From IMG/VR virus record IMGVR_UViG_3300027977_000055, positions 1-47,940 of that record: a stretch of DNA of 47,940 nucleotides; one strand, written 5' to 3'. The notes beneath the pieces were generated by a model. That model made no database searches. It worked only from the letters and a program-made list of their open reading frames with translations, and was not told where the DNA came from. A program made the translations under genes and the position numbers. Source of the stretch: a virus. Shown here piece after piece: positions 25,354 through 33,495 of the stretch. The stretch's first letter is position 1, and every line of letters begins with the position of its first letter.

Positions 25354-26088
25354 ATGAAAAGACGATTAGTAGAAGATATTAAGAGACAACAGAAATTAAT
25401 GAATATTGAAGAACAATCATTCTCTTCAGAAAAACGACCTTCATTTTTTGATGTTGAGAAATTCATGAAAGGTAGTTCTACACCACAAGACGCAACATAT
25501 GTTGACACAAATATTATAACTCCTCAAACATCTCCAAGTTCTTTTGAAGAGATTACAAACAAAGTTATTGATAATATAGAAGGTGGTTATTATCACCCTA
25601 AGATGAATCAAAGTGCAATGGGAAAATCAGGTGAAACTATGATGGGTATTGATAGAAGACATGGTGGTGACATTAATACTTCACCTGAGGGAAGAGAATT
25701 TTGGAAGTTAATTGATGATGCCGATGCTAGTTCAAAGTGGAAACACAAATATATGGGTGGTAGTTTAGAACCAAAATTGAAAAGTTTGGTTGCTAAAATG
25801 ATGAAACCATTCTTTTTGAAGAACATGAATAATTATCTTTCACCTGAGGCGAGAAAAATAGTAGAATCAAATCCTAATTTAATGTTTCACTTTGTCTATG
25901 GTACGTGGAACGGACCAGGTTGGTTTAGAAAGTTTGCTATAAAAATAAATGATGCTGTGAAGAAAGGTATTACTGACCCGAACAAGTTAACAGAAATTGC
26001 AATACGTTCAAGAATAGACTCGGGGAATAGTGTAATTGCTCAAAGCGCTAAAAAAATTAACAATATATTAGGTACCAACGTAGCCTAA
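25354..26088 (+). CDS. Lysozyme-like (GH108-type) protein with capsid-targeting-like N-terminus
   Basis: 244 residues. MKRRLVEDIKRQQKLMN at the start shows the shared motif in a divergent form (LVE). From about residue 70: KVIDNIEGGYYHPKM, SGETMMGIDRRHGGDIN, and near 185 FHFVYGTWNGPGWFRKFAIK. This order (E-G-G-Y, then S-G-E-T-x-x-G-I-D, then N-G-P-G) resembles GH108-like N-acetylmuramidases, in which the Glu of EGG is catalytic. Proteins of this exact type are often labelled structural in large phages, as I recall. A virion-borne cell-wall enzyme is the best guess. TATTTATT precedes the start. Confidence 0.65.
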   Translation: MKRRLVEDIKRQQKLMNIEEQSFSSEKRPSFFDVEKFMKGSSTPQDATYVDTNIITPQTSPSSFEEITNKVIDNIEGGYYHPKMNQSAMGKSGETMMGIDRRHGGDINTSPEGREFWKLIDDADASSKWKHKYMGGSLEPKLKSLVAKMMKPFFLKNMNNYLSPEARKIVESNPNLMFHFVYGTWNGPGWFRKFAIKINDAVKKGITDPNKLTEIAIRSRIDSGNSVIAQSAKKINNILGTNVA

Positions 26089-26112
26089 AAAAAAGAAGGG
26101 GACAAAGTCCCC
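26086..26112 (-). terminator. Intrinsic terminator, minus strand, without an assigned gene
   Basis: On the minus strand GGGGAC, loop TTT, GTCCCC is followed by TTC and a run of eight T. On the plus strand the T run is missing, so it does not serve the lysozyme-like gene. Upstream on the minus strand (26113-26200) no clear reading frame exists; CTGGTT/AACCAG can form a stem there, so a small RNA is possible. Confidence 0.6.
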
Positions 26113-26211
26113 CTCAAAAAGTCTGGTTAAACACTAATCAACACTCTTGGACAACCAGCCAACCCTCAAATGATACTACAATCATAAGGGTGGAAATATT
26201 TTTATCAAGTC

Positions 26212-26242
26212 TTTGTAATGTGAAATATTGAAGTTACTTTTG
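26212..26242 (+). promoter_or_regulatory. Sigma-A type promoter, leaderless architecture
   Basis: TTTG at 26212-26215, 19-bp spacer, TACTTTTG at 26235-26242, then 4 nt to ATG 26247. Confidence 0.7.
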
Positions 26243-26246
26243 TGGT

Positions 26247-26336
26247 ATGAAAGTTCACAAAAATTATTGGGGTCTCATCGGATGGTGTGTCTTATTTGTA
26301 TTCATATTCATCGTATCATTAATAGTTCACTCATGA
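26247..26336 (+). CDS. Small single-span membrane protein
   Basis: 29 residues: a short basic/aromatic start (MKVHKNYWGLIGWC) followed by the hydrophobic helix VLFVFIFIVSLIV. Its ATG lies 4 nt after a consensus promoter and its stop overlaps the next start (ATGA), so it is the first gene of a coupled pair with the phosphoesterase. Function unknown. Confidence 0.65.
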   Translation: MKVHKNYWGLIGWCVLFVFIFIVSLIVHS

Positions 26337-26986
26337 AAATCGTTTTAGAAAAAGGTCAGGGTTTGTTTTTTACATCTGACACTCACTATAATCACAATAA
26401 CATTTGTAAGGCAACTACAAATTGGAACGGTGCAGATAACTTGACAAGGGATTTTAAATCACTTGAACATATGAATAGCACGTTGGCTAACAGAATCAAC
26501 GAGATGGTTGGTGAAGATGATATTCTAATTCACTTGGGTGATTGGTCGTTTGGTGGTTTTGAATCTATTGAGGAGTTCCGTAGCCGTATTCTTTGTAAGA
26601 ATGTTCACTTGGTCTTTGGAAACCACGACCACCACATTCGTAGAAACAAGGGTGATATCCAAAGAATATTTTCATCATGTCAAGATTATCTTCACTTGGA
26701 TATTCGCAAACCTGAAGGTAAGGAAGTTATGAAATACTCTATGGTGTGTATGCACTACCCAATAGCTTCTTGGGATGGTATGAACGATGGTGTGGTTCAC
26801 TTACACGGACACGTTCACTTACCACCTAACTTGAGAGTTAACGAAGGTAAAGCAATGGACGTGGGGGTTGATGGTAATGATTTATATCCAATCTCATTTG
26901 AAGAGATTAGGAATATTATGAAAGATAGACCTCGTAAAAAATTGGTGTTACCTAAAGACCACCATGAAAAAAGATTAGAAGTGTAA
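26333..26986 (+). CDS. Calcineurin-like metallophosphoesterase
   Basis: 217 residues from ATG 26333; a longer frame exists but its extra N-terminus covers the small membrane gene. The metal ligands are complete: SDTHYNHNN (D-x-H), GDWSFGG, GNHDHH, MHYP and HGHVH. Small phosphoesterases of this layout are common in phages and act on nucleotides, nucleic-acid ends or phosphoproteins; the substrate is not predictable. The C-terminus is basic. It overlaps the end of a convergent small gene. Confidence 0.9.
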   Translation: MKIVLEKGQGLFFTSDTHYNHNNICKATTNWNGADNLTRDFKSLEHMNSTLANRINEMVGEDDILIHLGDWSFGGFESIEEFRSRILCKNVHLVFGNHDHHIRRNKGDIQRIFSSCQDYLHLDIRKPEGKEVMKYSMVCMHYPIASWDGMNDGVVHLHGHVHLPPNLRVNEGKAMDVGVDGNDLYPISFEEIRNIMKDRPRKKLVLPKDHHEKRLEV

Positions 26987-27148
26987 TTTTATCTTTCTTA
27001 CTTTGTTCTTGAACCAGCGTTTTAGGTAATACCAAAACCTTTTTCTTGGGTTGTTAAAATCTATAAACTCCTTTTCAATCTCAGAATTTTTACCTTTAAC
27101 TTTGTAATAAATTTCGGGATTAATAATTGATTGTTCTTTTTGTTTCAT
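26975..27148 (-). CDS. Small basic hypothetical protein
   Basis: 57 residues, ATG 27148 to TAA 26975. Starts MKQKEQSIINPEIYYKVKG; the C-terminal half is strongly basic and aromatic (NPRKRFWYYLKRWFKNKVRK), like nucleic-acid- or membrane-binding peptides. Overlaps the end of the phosphoesterase gene by 12 nt and is divergent from the kinase gene. No function recognised. Confidence 0.55.
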   Translation of the reverse strand: MKQKEQSIINPEIYYKVKGKNSEIEKEFIDFNNPRKRFWYYLKRWFKNKVRKIKLHF

Positions 27149-27170
27149 ATACTATTATAATATATCTTTG
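27139..27170 (+). promoter_or_regulatory. Sigma-A type promoter, leaderless architecture
   Basis: TTTG at 27139-27142, 20-bp spacer, TATCTTTG at 27163-27170, then 4 nt to ATG 27175. Confidence 0.75.
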
Positions 27171-27174
27171 TTAA

Positions 27175-27582
27175 ATGAAAAATCTATACTTAGTTCGTGG
27201 ATTACCTGGGTCAGGTAAGTCTACATTAGCCCGTGAAATATCAACAGCATTTGTTGAGGCGGATATGTTCTTCTTAAATCATGAAGGGGAATATGTGTTT
27301 GATGGTTCCAAAATTAAAGAAGCTCATGCTTGGTGTAAGGCAACGGTTCGTGAGTGGATGGAAATGAATAACGATACCTACGGGTTAGAATATTCTGATA
27401 TTGCGGTGTCAAACACTTTCACTCAAGAATGGGAGATGGAGGATTATTATCAGTTGGCTAAAGAATATGGTTACCGAGTGTTTTCTTTGGTTGTTGAGAA
27501 CCGACATGGTGGTGTGAATACTCATGGTGTTCCTGAAGAAAAGTTGGAACAGATGAAAAATCGTTTTGAGTTTAAGATTTGA
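27175..27582 (+). CDS. P-loop kinase (AAA_33 / N4BP2-like, possible polynucleotide kinase)
   Basis: 135 residues. Walker A LVRGLPGSGKSTLA at residues 5-18, then EADMFF (Asp contacting Mg) and IKEAHAWCKATVREWM, the order found in small AAA_33 kinases related to N4BP2-like proteins and polynucleotide kinase. The protein is short and has no phosphatase half, although a metallophosphoesterase lies just upstream; the two could act together in nucleic-acid end repair (inference). The following gene starts 1 nt after its stop. Confidence 0.8.
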   Translation: MKNLYLVRGLPGSGKSTLAREISTAFVEADMFFLNHEGEYVFDGSKIKEAHAWCKATVREWMEMNNDTYGLEYSDIAVSNTFTQEWEMEDYYQLAKEYGYRVFSLVVENRHGGVNTHGVPEEKLEQMKNRFEFKI

Positions 27583-27583
27583 T

Positions 27584-28027
27584 ATGGATTGGAAAGAATA
27601 TTTTTTAAACATTGCCGAGTCGGTTAAGTTAAAGTCAAAAGACCAACGAACACAGATTGGTGCGGTTATAGTTGGACAGGACAAAGAGATTGTCTCAACG
27701 GGATTTAATTCATTCCCTCGTGGGATTGATGACAATGTTCAAGAGAGACAGGAACGTCCTGAAAAATATTTTTGGATGGAACATGCCGAAAGAAACGCTC
27801 TTTACAACGCAGCTCGTATTGGTGTATCAACTAAGGGTACTACAATGTATTTGACCTGTGGTATACCTTGTACGGATTGCGCTAAGGGTATTATATCTTC
27901 AGGTGTTAAGTCAATCTATTGTAAAAGAGAAGACACAACTAAGAATAGAGAGTATTGGGATGAACATGCAAAACGTAGTTTGGTGATGTTTCAAGAGGCT
28001 GGTGTTGAAATATTCTACTACGACTAG
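27584..28027 (+). CDS. Deoxycytidylate (dCMP) deaminase family
   Basis: 147 residues from ATG 27584. Zinc site HAERNAL (His, catalytic Glu) and CGIPCTDCA (two Cys) are complete, preceded by RTQIGAVIVGQDKEIVSTGF. The enzyme makes dUMP from dCMP for thymidylate synthesis, a typical phage nucleotide-pool gene. Allosteric residues cannot be assessed. Co-transcribed with the kinase. Confidence 0.92.
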   Translation: MDWKEYFLNIAESVKLKSKDQRTQIGAVIVGQDKEIVSTGFNSFPRGIDDNVQERQERPEKYFWMEHAERNALYNAARIGVSTKGTTMYLTCGIPCTDCAKGIISSGVKSIYCKREDTTKNREYWDEHAKRSLVMFQEAGVEIFYYD

Positions 28028-28063
28028 TTTGATTATTTAAAAAAACTTGATTAACATTGAATT

Positions 28064-28348
28064 ATGAATATGACATTAAATTTAGTTGGATGGTTATTTT
28101 ATCTCATTGGGATGATATGGGGAACCATTCGTGAAAAAAAAGAAAATCAAAAAATTAAGGACGCAACTTCATTTCTTGGTGAAGCAATTAAAACGGGTGA
28201 TACTGAAATTTACGAAGACGCTACGTTTCAATTAAAGAAGGCTCAACTTGACCAAATTGGTCCTTACAGTTCTTACAGTATCAAAACTCATTTCTTTACC
28301 TTAGGTTTAGGTATTTTTATTTCAAATCTTATTCTTATATTTTTATAA
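28064..28348 (+). CDS. Small two-span membrane protein
   Basis: 94 residues. Hydrophobic helices at about residues 5-20 (LNLVGWLFYLIGMIWG) and 76-94 (FTLGLGIFISNLILIFL), joined by a soluble charged loop of about 50 residues (KKENQKIKDATSFLGEAIKT). Not recognised. The following gene starts 2 nt after its stop. Confidence 0.7.
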   Translation: MNMTLNLVGWLFYLIGMIWGTIREKKENQKIKDATSFLGEAIKTGDTEIYEDATFQLKKAQLDQIGPYSSYSIKTHFFTLGLGIFISNLILIFL

Positions 28349-28350
28349 CT

Positions 28351-28788
28351 ATGAACATCAAACAAGCACTAAAACAAAAAAATAAGTTGGTGAAGAAAAC
28401 ATCAGACTTATACAACCGTCTAAATGAGAATAACTCAGTTGAAGAAGGTGCAATCCGTCACTATGACGTTGAAGAAACTCTTACCGAATTGTTAAACAAT
28501 GTTGACGATTTGGTTGAATTAAAAACTAAAATCCACATGGCAAACATGGAGGTTTATAATAAAATTTTTAAGATGTCAGAACTTAAAAGTTTGTTGAAGA
28601 ACCTTCGTGGTTTAGATTGTGGTGAAGGTACGGTAAGAAAAATGCACCGATACAGTGATGAAAGCCCAATGGTAAAAACCACTATTATTGATGTGGTTCG
28701 TCGTAATAACTTGATTGAACTTCTTGAAAGTAATATTGAAAGACTTCAAGATGAATTGGATGTTCACAACGCAACCAAAACAATCTAA
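28351..28788 (+). CDS. DIP1984-like (septicolysin-related) helical protein
   Basis: 145 residues, helical throughout. MNIKQALKQKNKLVKKTSDL, EETLTELLNNVDDLVELKTK and the C-terminal helix LLESNIERLQDELDVHNATK follow the pattern of the DIP1984/septicolysin family, whose function is not settled. Coiled-coil character is strong. The assignment rests on overall pattern, not on a diagnostic site. Confidence 0.6.
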   Translation: MNIKQALKQKNKLVKKTSDLYNRLNENNSVEEGAIRHYDVEETLTELLNNVDDLVELKTKIHMANMEVYNKIFKMSELKSLLKNLRGLDCGEGTVRKMHRYSDESPMVKTTIIDVVRRNNLIELLESNIERLQDELDVHNATKTI

Positions 28789-28961
28789 AGATAGTTGAGT
28801 CCGTCAGAGATTAAATTTTCATCCAGGCTTCGGCTTTACACTAGAAACCATGATATCAGGATTTGATTTTGCTTTTAAAATTCAACCGTCAAGAGATTCA
28901 ACAAGCAAACTTTAACATTTAAAACTCTTTCTGATATTTTTTTTCTGTACGAGACTCACTA

Positions 28962-28990
28962 CCCTCACTCTTTACGAGTGGGGGTTTTTT
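28962..28990 (+). terminator. Intrinsic terminator of the recurrent CCCTCACT family
   Basis: CCCTCACTC, loop TTTAC, GAGTGGGGG, T run: 9-bp stem. First of seven similar terminators in the window. The 173 bases before it (28789-28961) hold no convincing gene; a UUCG-capped 4-bp hairpin near 28826 is the only structure seen. Confidence 0.85.
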
Positions 28991-29004
28991 ATTATGATTA
29001 AAGT

Positions 29005-29160
29005 ATGATATACTTCTTTTACTTGATATTGTTATGTTTTGTTTTGTGTGCAGGACTAATACTTGGTGAGATTATTACCAACAAGATACCAAATAGCTCA
29101 TTTGCTAAATGGTGGAGAAAATATGTTGTATGTGATGATGACTTGGAAGGGTTAGATTAA
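29005..29160 (+). CDS. Small membrane-anchored protein
   Basis: 51 residues. One N-terminal membrane helix (YFFYLILLCFVLCAGLILG), then a conserved-looking juxtamembrane part TNKIPNSSFAKWWRKYVV and an acidic tail. Small phage proteins with a P-N-S-x-F-x-K-W-W-R-K segment occur in T4-like phages, as I remember. It starts right after a terminator and stops exactly where the convergent gene ends. Confidence 0.65.
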   Translation: MIYFFYLILLCFVLCAGLILGEIITNKIPNSSFAKWWRKYVVCDDDLEGLD

Positions 29161-29667
29161 TTAAACCCTTGCGTGAAAATTAATATCGTCATAGACACTT
29201 GGTATTGACCTCATCAACAATTTTTGTTTGTCGGGGTGTAAATCTTTGGGAAATTTTATATTGTAAACTAGTTCGGGTCTAAAATCTTGAAGATAAGGAC
29301 CTGTAATTATAACATTAAGATTTCTACCATTAACAATTCTTCTGAGTCTATCTGTCATAATACCCTGAAGTTCCAAAATTTTATCTTCCATGAATTTGTA
29401 ATTAACGTGTTTGAATATGATTTTATCAAAATCTTCTTCTAAACCAACTAACTCCAATGATTCTATAATTTCGTCTTCAACTTCTTCAAAAAATTTATAA
29501 TAATTAGAATCATAGTTTGGACCCAACATATGAAATTTAGAACTATCAACCTTAAGAGTTAGGTTCAAATTACCCGAAGGTCCTGATTCTCTTATTGAAA
29601 ATGGTATTGAATAGATACTAAAAAAATCTTTCAACACTTTAGTTGCAACTTTAATTTTACTACTCAT
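29161..29667 (-). CDS. Hypothetical protein
   Basis: Not recognised. 168 residues, mixed alpha/beta, no signal peptide. Helical acidic centre (YYKFFEEVEDEIIESLEL) and a C-terminal half with LHPDKQKLLMRS. Its start overlaps the stop of the secreted gene upstream (TAATG), so both are one minus-strand operon. Confidence 0.7.
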   Translation of the reverse strand: MSSKIKVATKVLKDFFSIYSIPFSIRESGPSGNLNLTLKVDSSKFHMLGPNYDSNYYKFFEEVEDEIIESLELVGLEEDFDKIIFKHVNYKFMEDKILELQGIMTDRLRRIVNGRNLNVIITGPYLQDFRPELVYNIKFPKDLHPDKQKLLMRSIPSVYDDINFHARV

Positions 29668-30125
29668 TATTTTAAATACTTTTCACAATCATAATAATTC
29701 AACTTTCTTTGAATGTTATCTATTAAAAATAGGTCAACATCTTTTAGTTTTATTAAAAACTCAAGTTCATAAAGATAACAAACACACTCCTCTTCTTTGC
29801 TATCTAAGGATAATTTTGATAGTTCAATATGTTTTGATTCGTGAACTATTACACAAGCCAAATTTTGGATGTTACCATATCTAACTTCAATGGTTGTGAT
29901 ATAAATTTCATTACCTTCGGTGGTTGAATAGTTACCATTCCAAAAACCAATATGAGTACAATTTTTTATTACTGTGTTGTATACCGTTGTGTCGGTATTT
30001 TTAATTAGTGTTAGTGCCTTATGAACATTATGTTCCCAATTATCGCCAACAACATCTATTTTTATCTGTGCATTAAGAGTTATACAAAAAATTGTAAGTA
30101 GTGTAAAAACAAGTGATTTAATCAT
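29667..30125 (-). CDS. Secreted protein with HExxH motif, putative metallopeptidase
   Basis: 152 residues from ATG 30125; an earlier start exists but would run into the divergent gene and hide the signal peptide. Signal peptide MIKSLVFTLLTIFCITLNAQ with a cleavage site after the Ala-Gln type end usual in flavobacteria. Residues around 105 read CVIVHESKHIEL, a zinc-metallopeptidase HExxH-type motif, with a later cluster EEECVCYLYELEF as a possible third ligand region. Catalysis is unproven. It shares the promoter gap with the divergent T9SS cargo gene. Confidence 0.7.
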   Translation of the reverse strand: MIKSLVFTLLTIFCITLNAQIKIDVVGDNWEHNVHKALTLIKNTDTTVYNTVIKNCTHIGFWNGNYSTTEGNEIYITTIEVRYGNIQNLACVIVHESKHIELSKLSLDSKEEECVCYLYELEFLIKLKDVDLFLIDNIQRKLNYYDCEKYLK

Positions 30126-30134
30126 ATTTATAAT
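30125..30134. promoter_or_regulatory. TATTTATAA motif between divergent secreted-protein genes
   Basis: TATTTATAA at 30125-30133 overlaps the first base of the minus-strand ATG and lies 20 nt before the plus-strand ATG 30154. Same motif and arrangement as at 12763 and 16325. Confidence 0.35.
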
Positions 30135-30153
30135 TACACTAATTAACACTCTT

Positions 30154-32049
30154 ATGAGAAAACTTATGATTGCGATTTTATCGCTAACCATGTTGGTCAC
30201 TGCAAAGGCTCAAACCTGTCCCACACCGACAACAACAGGAGTTCACATCACATTAGACTCGACCTATCAAACAGGTAAATACAGTGATGGTTTCACAAAC
30301 GTAGGGCTCTGTTTCTACAACAGTTCATCAGAGAACATAACAGCGGTTCAATTTAGAATGTTTTACGACAAACAGGCCTTCAGTGGTGTGGATACCGTAA
30401 CATCAACTAACACGAGCTTCTCACAATATCTTCAGTATGTAGACAATCCAACATCTGGTTATGTAACTATTACAATGACCTACACTGGTACTGTTTCAAC
30501 TTTTGATATTCCTGACGGTTCGTTGTTTAATGTTAAATTGAATCACACAACTGCACTTGCAACAACTTACTTTACAATTTCAGATTTGACATTTGTTGGT
30601 TCAAGTAGTTTTTCACAAACAGCGACAAAACAATCAGGTGATGATTACAGTTTGAATCTAACAAACTTTGGTGGTGAATTATTACCTCAAGTATTCTCAT
30701 TCAAAGGGAAGTTTGTGAATGTTACAGGTACGGCAGCAAAGAACATTACGGTAGCTCTTGAAAAGAAACTTAAGACATCTTCAACATGGTCTCAAGTAAC
30801 TTCTCAAGCATCGGGTCTTGATGGTAAATTTGCATTCAATAATGTTGAGGTAGATACCTCAGCTTGGAATGTTAGAATCAAAATCCAAGGTGATACTATG
30901 TCAGTTGGAAATGTTGTAACAACCGCAGATGCTCAGAGAATTAACCAATCTGTTTTGGGTACAAATACAATGACAGGTTTTGATTTCTATTCATCAGATG
31001 TTAACGGTGACAATAAAGTTACAATTTCTGACGTTTATGGTGTTTATGCGAGAGTTGCAGGTAGATTCACCACTTGGGCGAATTCAGTACCTGATGTTAA
31101 GTTCTTCACTCAAAGTGAATACTCATCAATTAATGGTACAACAACCTCTCAACAAACAACATATGCAGGTGTAACTAATTTTACATTTAATATTGTTGCG
31201 GGTCAACCTGACTCAGTTACATACTATGTGTTGGTACCAGGTGACGCTAACGGAACAGGATTCAAAAGAGCTCGTTTGATTCCAATTGAAATTGTTAACC
31301 CAAACAACGCTAACAAACGTATCATTGATGTTACAACTCAATACGACAATAATCTAAAAACCATTGAAGTAAACTTCCCAACCCTTGGTGTTGATGAAGG
31401 TAACTTGGTAAGAGTTCCTGTAAAATTAAAAACATCAGGAATTGACTTAGGAGCGTTACAACTTTCAATGAAATATGACTCTGATTTGTTAGAGTTTGTA
31501 TCACTTCAAAATGAATTGAAATCTTCTTATTGGATTTCTTTCATTAATGTAAACGATAACGAAGTTGAGTGGGGTGGATACGACCCAACAAATAATAGAA
31601 ATTTGGTTAAAGACGGTGAGACTTTATTCACATTAGAATTCCGTTCTAAAATGACTCAGAGTGAATGGAACAAAAGTCCTTTATATGTTACAAGAAAATT
31701 TGCTGGTGACAATGTTGCAACTGATTTAATTATCACACCAACAGATGGTATCTTACAAGTCTTCAAAAGAAACCCTACCGAGTTATCGGGTTTTGAAAAG
31801 ATGAGAGTTTACCCAAACCCAACCATGGGTGAAACCATGATTACATTCAAGATATACGAGAAAGGTTTTGTTACCTTAGGTGTTTACGATATGGGTGGTA
31901 AAAAATGTATTGAAGTATTAAACGGAACATACTCTGTTGGTCAATACTCTACAACTGTAAACTTAGGAATGTTAAGTGCTGGTGAATACATCGCTATTCT
32001 CAGAAAAGACGATGAGTTGTATTCAGAGAGAACTTCAGTAGTTAAGTAA
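30154..32049 (+). CDS. Secreted T9SS cargo with cohesin/dockerin-like modules
   Basis: 631 residues. A signal peptide (MRKLMIAILSLTMLVTAKAQ) is followed by a cohesin-like beta-domain (about 30-175), a beta module (180-270), a dockerin-like calcium loop DVNGDNKVTISDVYGVYARV (about 282-301), a second cohesin-like domain (about 415-540) and a C-terminal sorting domain starting VYPNPTMGETMITF and ending in SAGEYIAILRKDD, the T9SS type A sorting signal (TIGR04183). Such proteins cross the outer membrane through the Por/Spr machinery and are anchored or released. A phage gene with this signal is unusual and implies use of the host T9SS. First gene of the plus-strand secretion island. Confidence 0.85.
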   Translation: MRKLMIAILSLTMLVTAKAQTCPTPTTTGVHITLDSTYQTGKYSDGFTNVGLCFYNSSSENITAVQFRMFYDKQAFSGVDTVTSTNTSFSQYLQYVDNPTSGYVTITMTYTGTVSTFDIPDGSLFNVKLNHTTALATTYFTISDLTFVGSSSFSQTATKQSGDDYSLNLTNFGGELLPQVFSFKGKFVNVTGTAAKNITVALEKKLKTSSTWSQVTSQASGLDGKFAFNNVEVDTSAWNVRIKIQGDTMSVGNVVTTADAQRINQSVLGTNTMTGFDFYSSDVNGDNKVTISDVYGVYARVAGRFTTWANSVPDVKFFTQSEYSSINGTTTSQQTTYAGVTNFTFNIVAGQPDSVTYYVLVPGDANGTGFKRARLIPIEIVNPNNANKRIIDVTTQYDNNLKTIEVNFPTLGVDEGNLVRVPVKLKTSGIDLGALQLSMKYDSDLLEFVSLQNELKSSYWISFINVNDNEVEWGGYDPTNNRNLVKDGETLFTLEFRSKMTQSEWNKSPLYVTRKFAGDNVATDLIITPTDGILQVFKRNPTELSGFEKMRVYPNPTMGETMITFKIYEKGFVTLGVYDMGGKKCIEVLNGTYSVGQYSTTVNLGMLSAGEYIAILRKDDELYSERTSVVK

Positions 32050-32122
32050 AAACTTGGGGTCACAATTTGTGACCTCAATAGCCAAAAAAATTCAAATAAA
32101 CCCTAAATTAAATTTAAATAAA

Positions 32123-32437
32123 ATGTCAGAAGAACAAGAAAATGACGGAACATGGAGTGGTCTTAAGAAGACTATTATCGGGACGATTGCAACAGCAGTC
32201 ACAGCTGGTGGAGCTTATTTCACCACAACACTTTTTGGTGGTGATGAAGAAGAGTCACCAAAAACAGAGCAAGTTGCACCTGCGGCACCTGTGATTAATT
32301 TAAATGTTGACAATTCATCTAAGAACACGAATTCTGGTGGTGGAACAACAACAGTTATCAAAGAAAAGACAGTTGAAAAACCAGCGGCACCTGCTCCTAA
32401 ACAAGAGAAAAGTGAGTCTGAAGATGCACCTTGGTAA
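32123..32437 (+). CDS. Small single-span membrane protein
   Basis: 104 residues from ATG 32123 (an earlier frame start lacks support). MSEEQENDGTWSGLKK is followed by one hydrophobic helix, TIIGTIATAVTAGGAYFTTT, then a long disordered Pro/Ala/Lys/Glu tail (KTVEKPAAPAPKQEKSESED). Overlaps the CsgG-like gene by 14 nt. Role unknown; it may tether or support the exported complex. Confidence 0.65.
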   Translation: MSEEQENDGTWSGLKKTIIGTIATAVTAGGAYFTTTLFGGDEEESPKTEQVAPAAPVINLNVDNSSKNTNSGGGTTTVIKEKTVEKPAAPAPKQEKSESEDAPW

Positions 32438-33152
32438 ACTAATTGTTTTGGGATTAGTATTAGTTGGGTGTGGTACTCCAAAAGAGTGCCATGGTCAACA
32501 AATCGGTTCTGTTAAAACTGAGGAGTATACCGCAAATTTTGAAAAGAAAAAGTCTTTGGAATCACTTCCACCTTATACAGATACAATACAAATCCCAATT
32601 CAAATCTTAAAGATTGGTATTAATGATGAAGTGTATGAAATGTACCCTGAATTAAAAGATGCTCGTGTTGGGATGGGTGTTACAAACATTGTATTGGAAT
32701 ACTTGGAGGAAACAGGAAGATTTGTATTCACAGAAGACAAATTGGAAATCAAAGAAAGAATGGTTCAACAATTCAAAGCTTCCAATAAAGGATTTACCGA
32801 AAACAAAATTGATGGAAAAGGTAAAATCAAATTGGCAAAATACTTTGTTTACATTGAAGTCTATGATTTTTCTGTAGGTGAAGATGAAGTTGTTGAAACA
32901 AGTGGTGTTACAATAAAACAAGTAACTCAGTTAGGACTACAGGTTAGATTTGTGGATGCTGAAACGGGAGAAATTATTACAGGGTCAGGTCAAGGTAGAG
33001 CAATCACAACCAAGACTTCAACGACTTTAGGTGATATTGAAGGACCAACATTTAACAAATCAACTGTGGGTGTATCTACAAAAAAGGCTCTTGAGACTTC
33101 AACTGTAAGAGTAGTTGAAAAACTCATTAAAAAAGGAATGTTAAAAAGTTAA
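32424..33152 (+). CDS. CsgG-like outer-membrane lipoprotein
   Basis: 242 residues from ATG 32424. Lipoprotein signal MHLGKLIVLGLVLVGC with Cys16 as the lipidation site. The body follows CsgG: GMGVTNIVLEYLEETGRFVF, then KLAKYFVYIEVYDFS, LQVRFVDAETGEIITGSGQG and a final helix VRVVEKLIKKGML. CsgG forms a nonameric outer-membrane channel that secretes curli subunits in an unfolded state. Transmembrane strands cannot be verified by eye. With the neighbouring secreted genes it suggests a phage-borne export channel. Confidence 0.75.
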   Translation: MHLGKLIVLGLVLVGCGTPKECHGQQIGSVKTEEYTANFEKKKSLESLPPYTDTIQIPIQILKIGINDEVYEMYPELKDARVGMGVTNIVLEYLEETGRFVFTEDKLEIKERMVQQFKASNKGFTENKIDGKGKIKLAKYFVYIEVYDFSVGEDEVVETSGVTIKQVTQLGLQVRFVDAETGEIITGSGQGRAITTKTSTTLGDIEGPTFNKSTVGVSTKKALETSTVRVVEKLIKKGMLKS

Positions 33153-33153
33153 A

Positions 33154-33495
33154 ATGAAAAAATTATTTAGTACAAGTGATTACGTTAAGGTAGATGATAA
33201 AAACAGATTCTACTACATGTTACAACAAATGCAATCAAACAGATGGAGAATTACTATCGTTGTGTTGTTTTTGTTTTTCTTTATCATTTTAGGTATCAAC
33301 GTTGCAACATTTGCGGGTATTCAAATTCAAGAGAGTTGGAAGGAAATGTTATTAATCTTATTGGGTGCTTTCGTTGGTAATCTAAATAAGGTTGTTGACT
33401 ATTGGTTTAACTCTGAAGATAGAGATAAGATGTTAATTCAGAAAGTGGACGAGGAAGATGGTCAAGTATTATCGGATGTGACGAGTGTTGATTAA
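33154..33495 (+). CDS. Two-span membrane protein
   Basis: 113 residues. Helices at about 32-54 (ITIVVLFLFFFIILGINVAT) and 66-82 (LLILLGAFVGNLNKVVDYWF), then an acidic tail. The second helix with G-A-F-x-G-x-x-x-K-V-x-D-Y-W-F is a pattern I associate with small phage inner-membrane or holin-like proteins. 1-nt gap from the CsgG-like gene and 1-nt overlap with the next. Confidence 0.65.
   Translation: MKKLFSTSDYVKVDDKNRFYYMLQQMQSNRWRITIVVLFLFFFIILGINVATFAGIQIQESWKEMLLILLGAFVGNLNKVVDYWFNSEDRDKMLIQKVDEEDGQVLSDVTSVD

Noticed and set aside
26228-26332. N-terminal extension of the metallophosphoesterase
   Set aside because: The stretch is better explained by a 29-residue membrane protein in another frame with an exact promoter and ATGA coupling.
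28850-28915. 21-codon plus-strand frame (MISGFDFAFKIQ...)
   Set aside because: No promoter, no motif, no coupling; length expected by chance.
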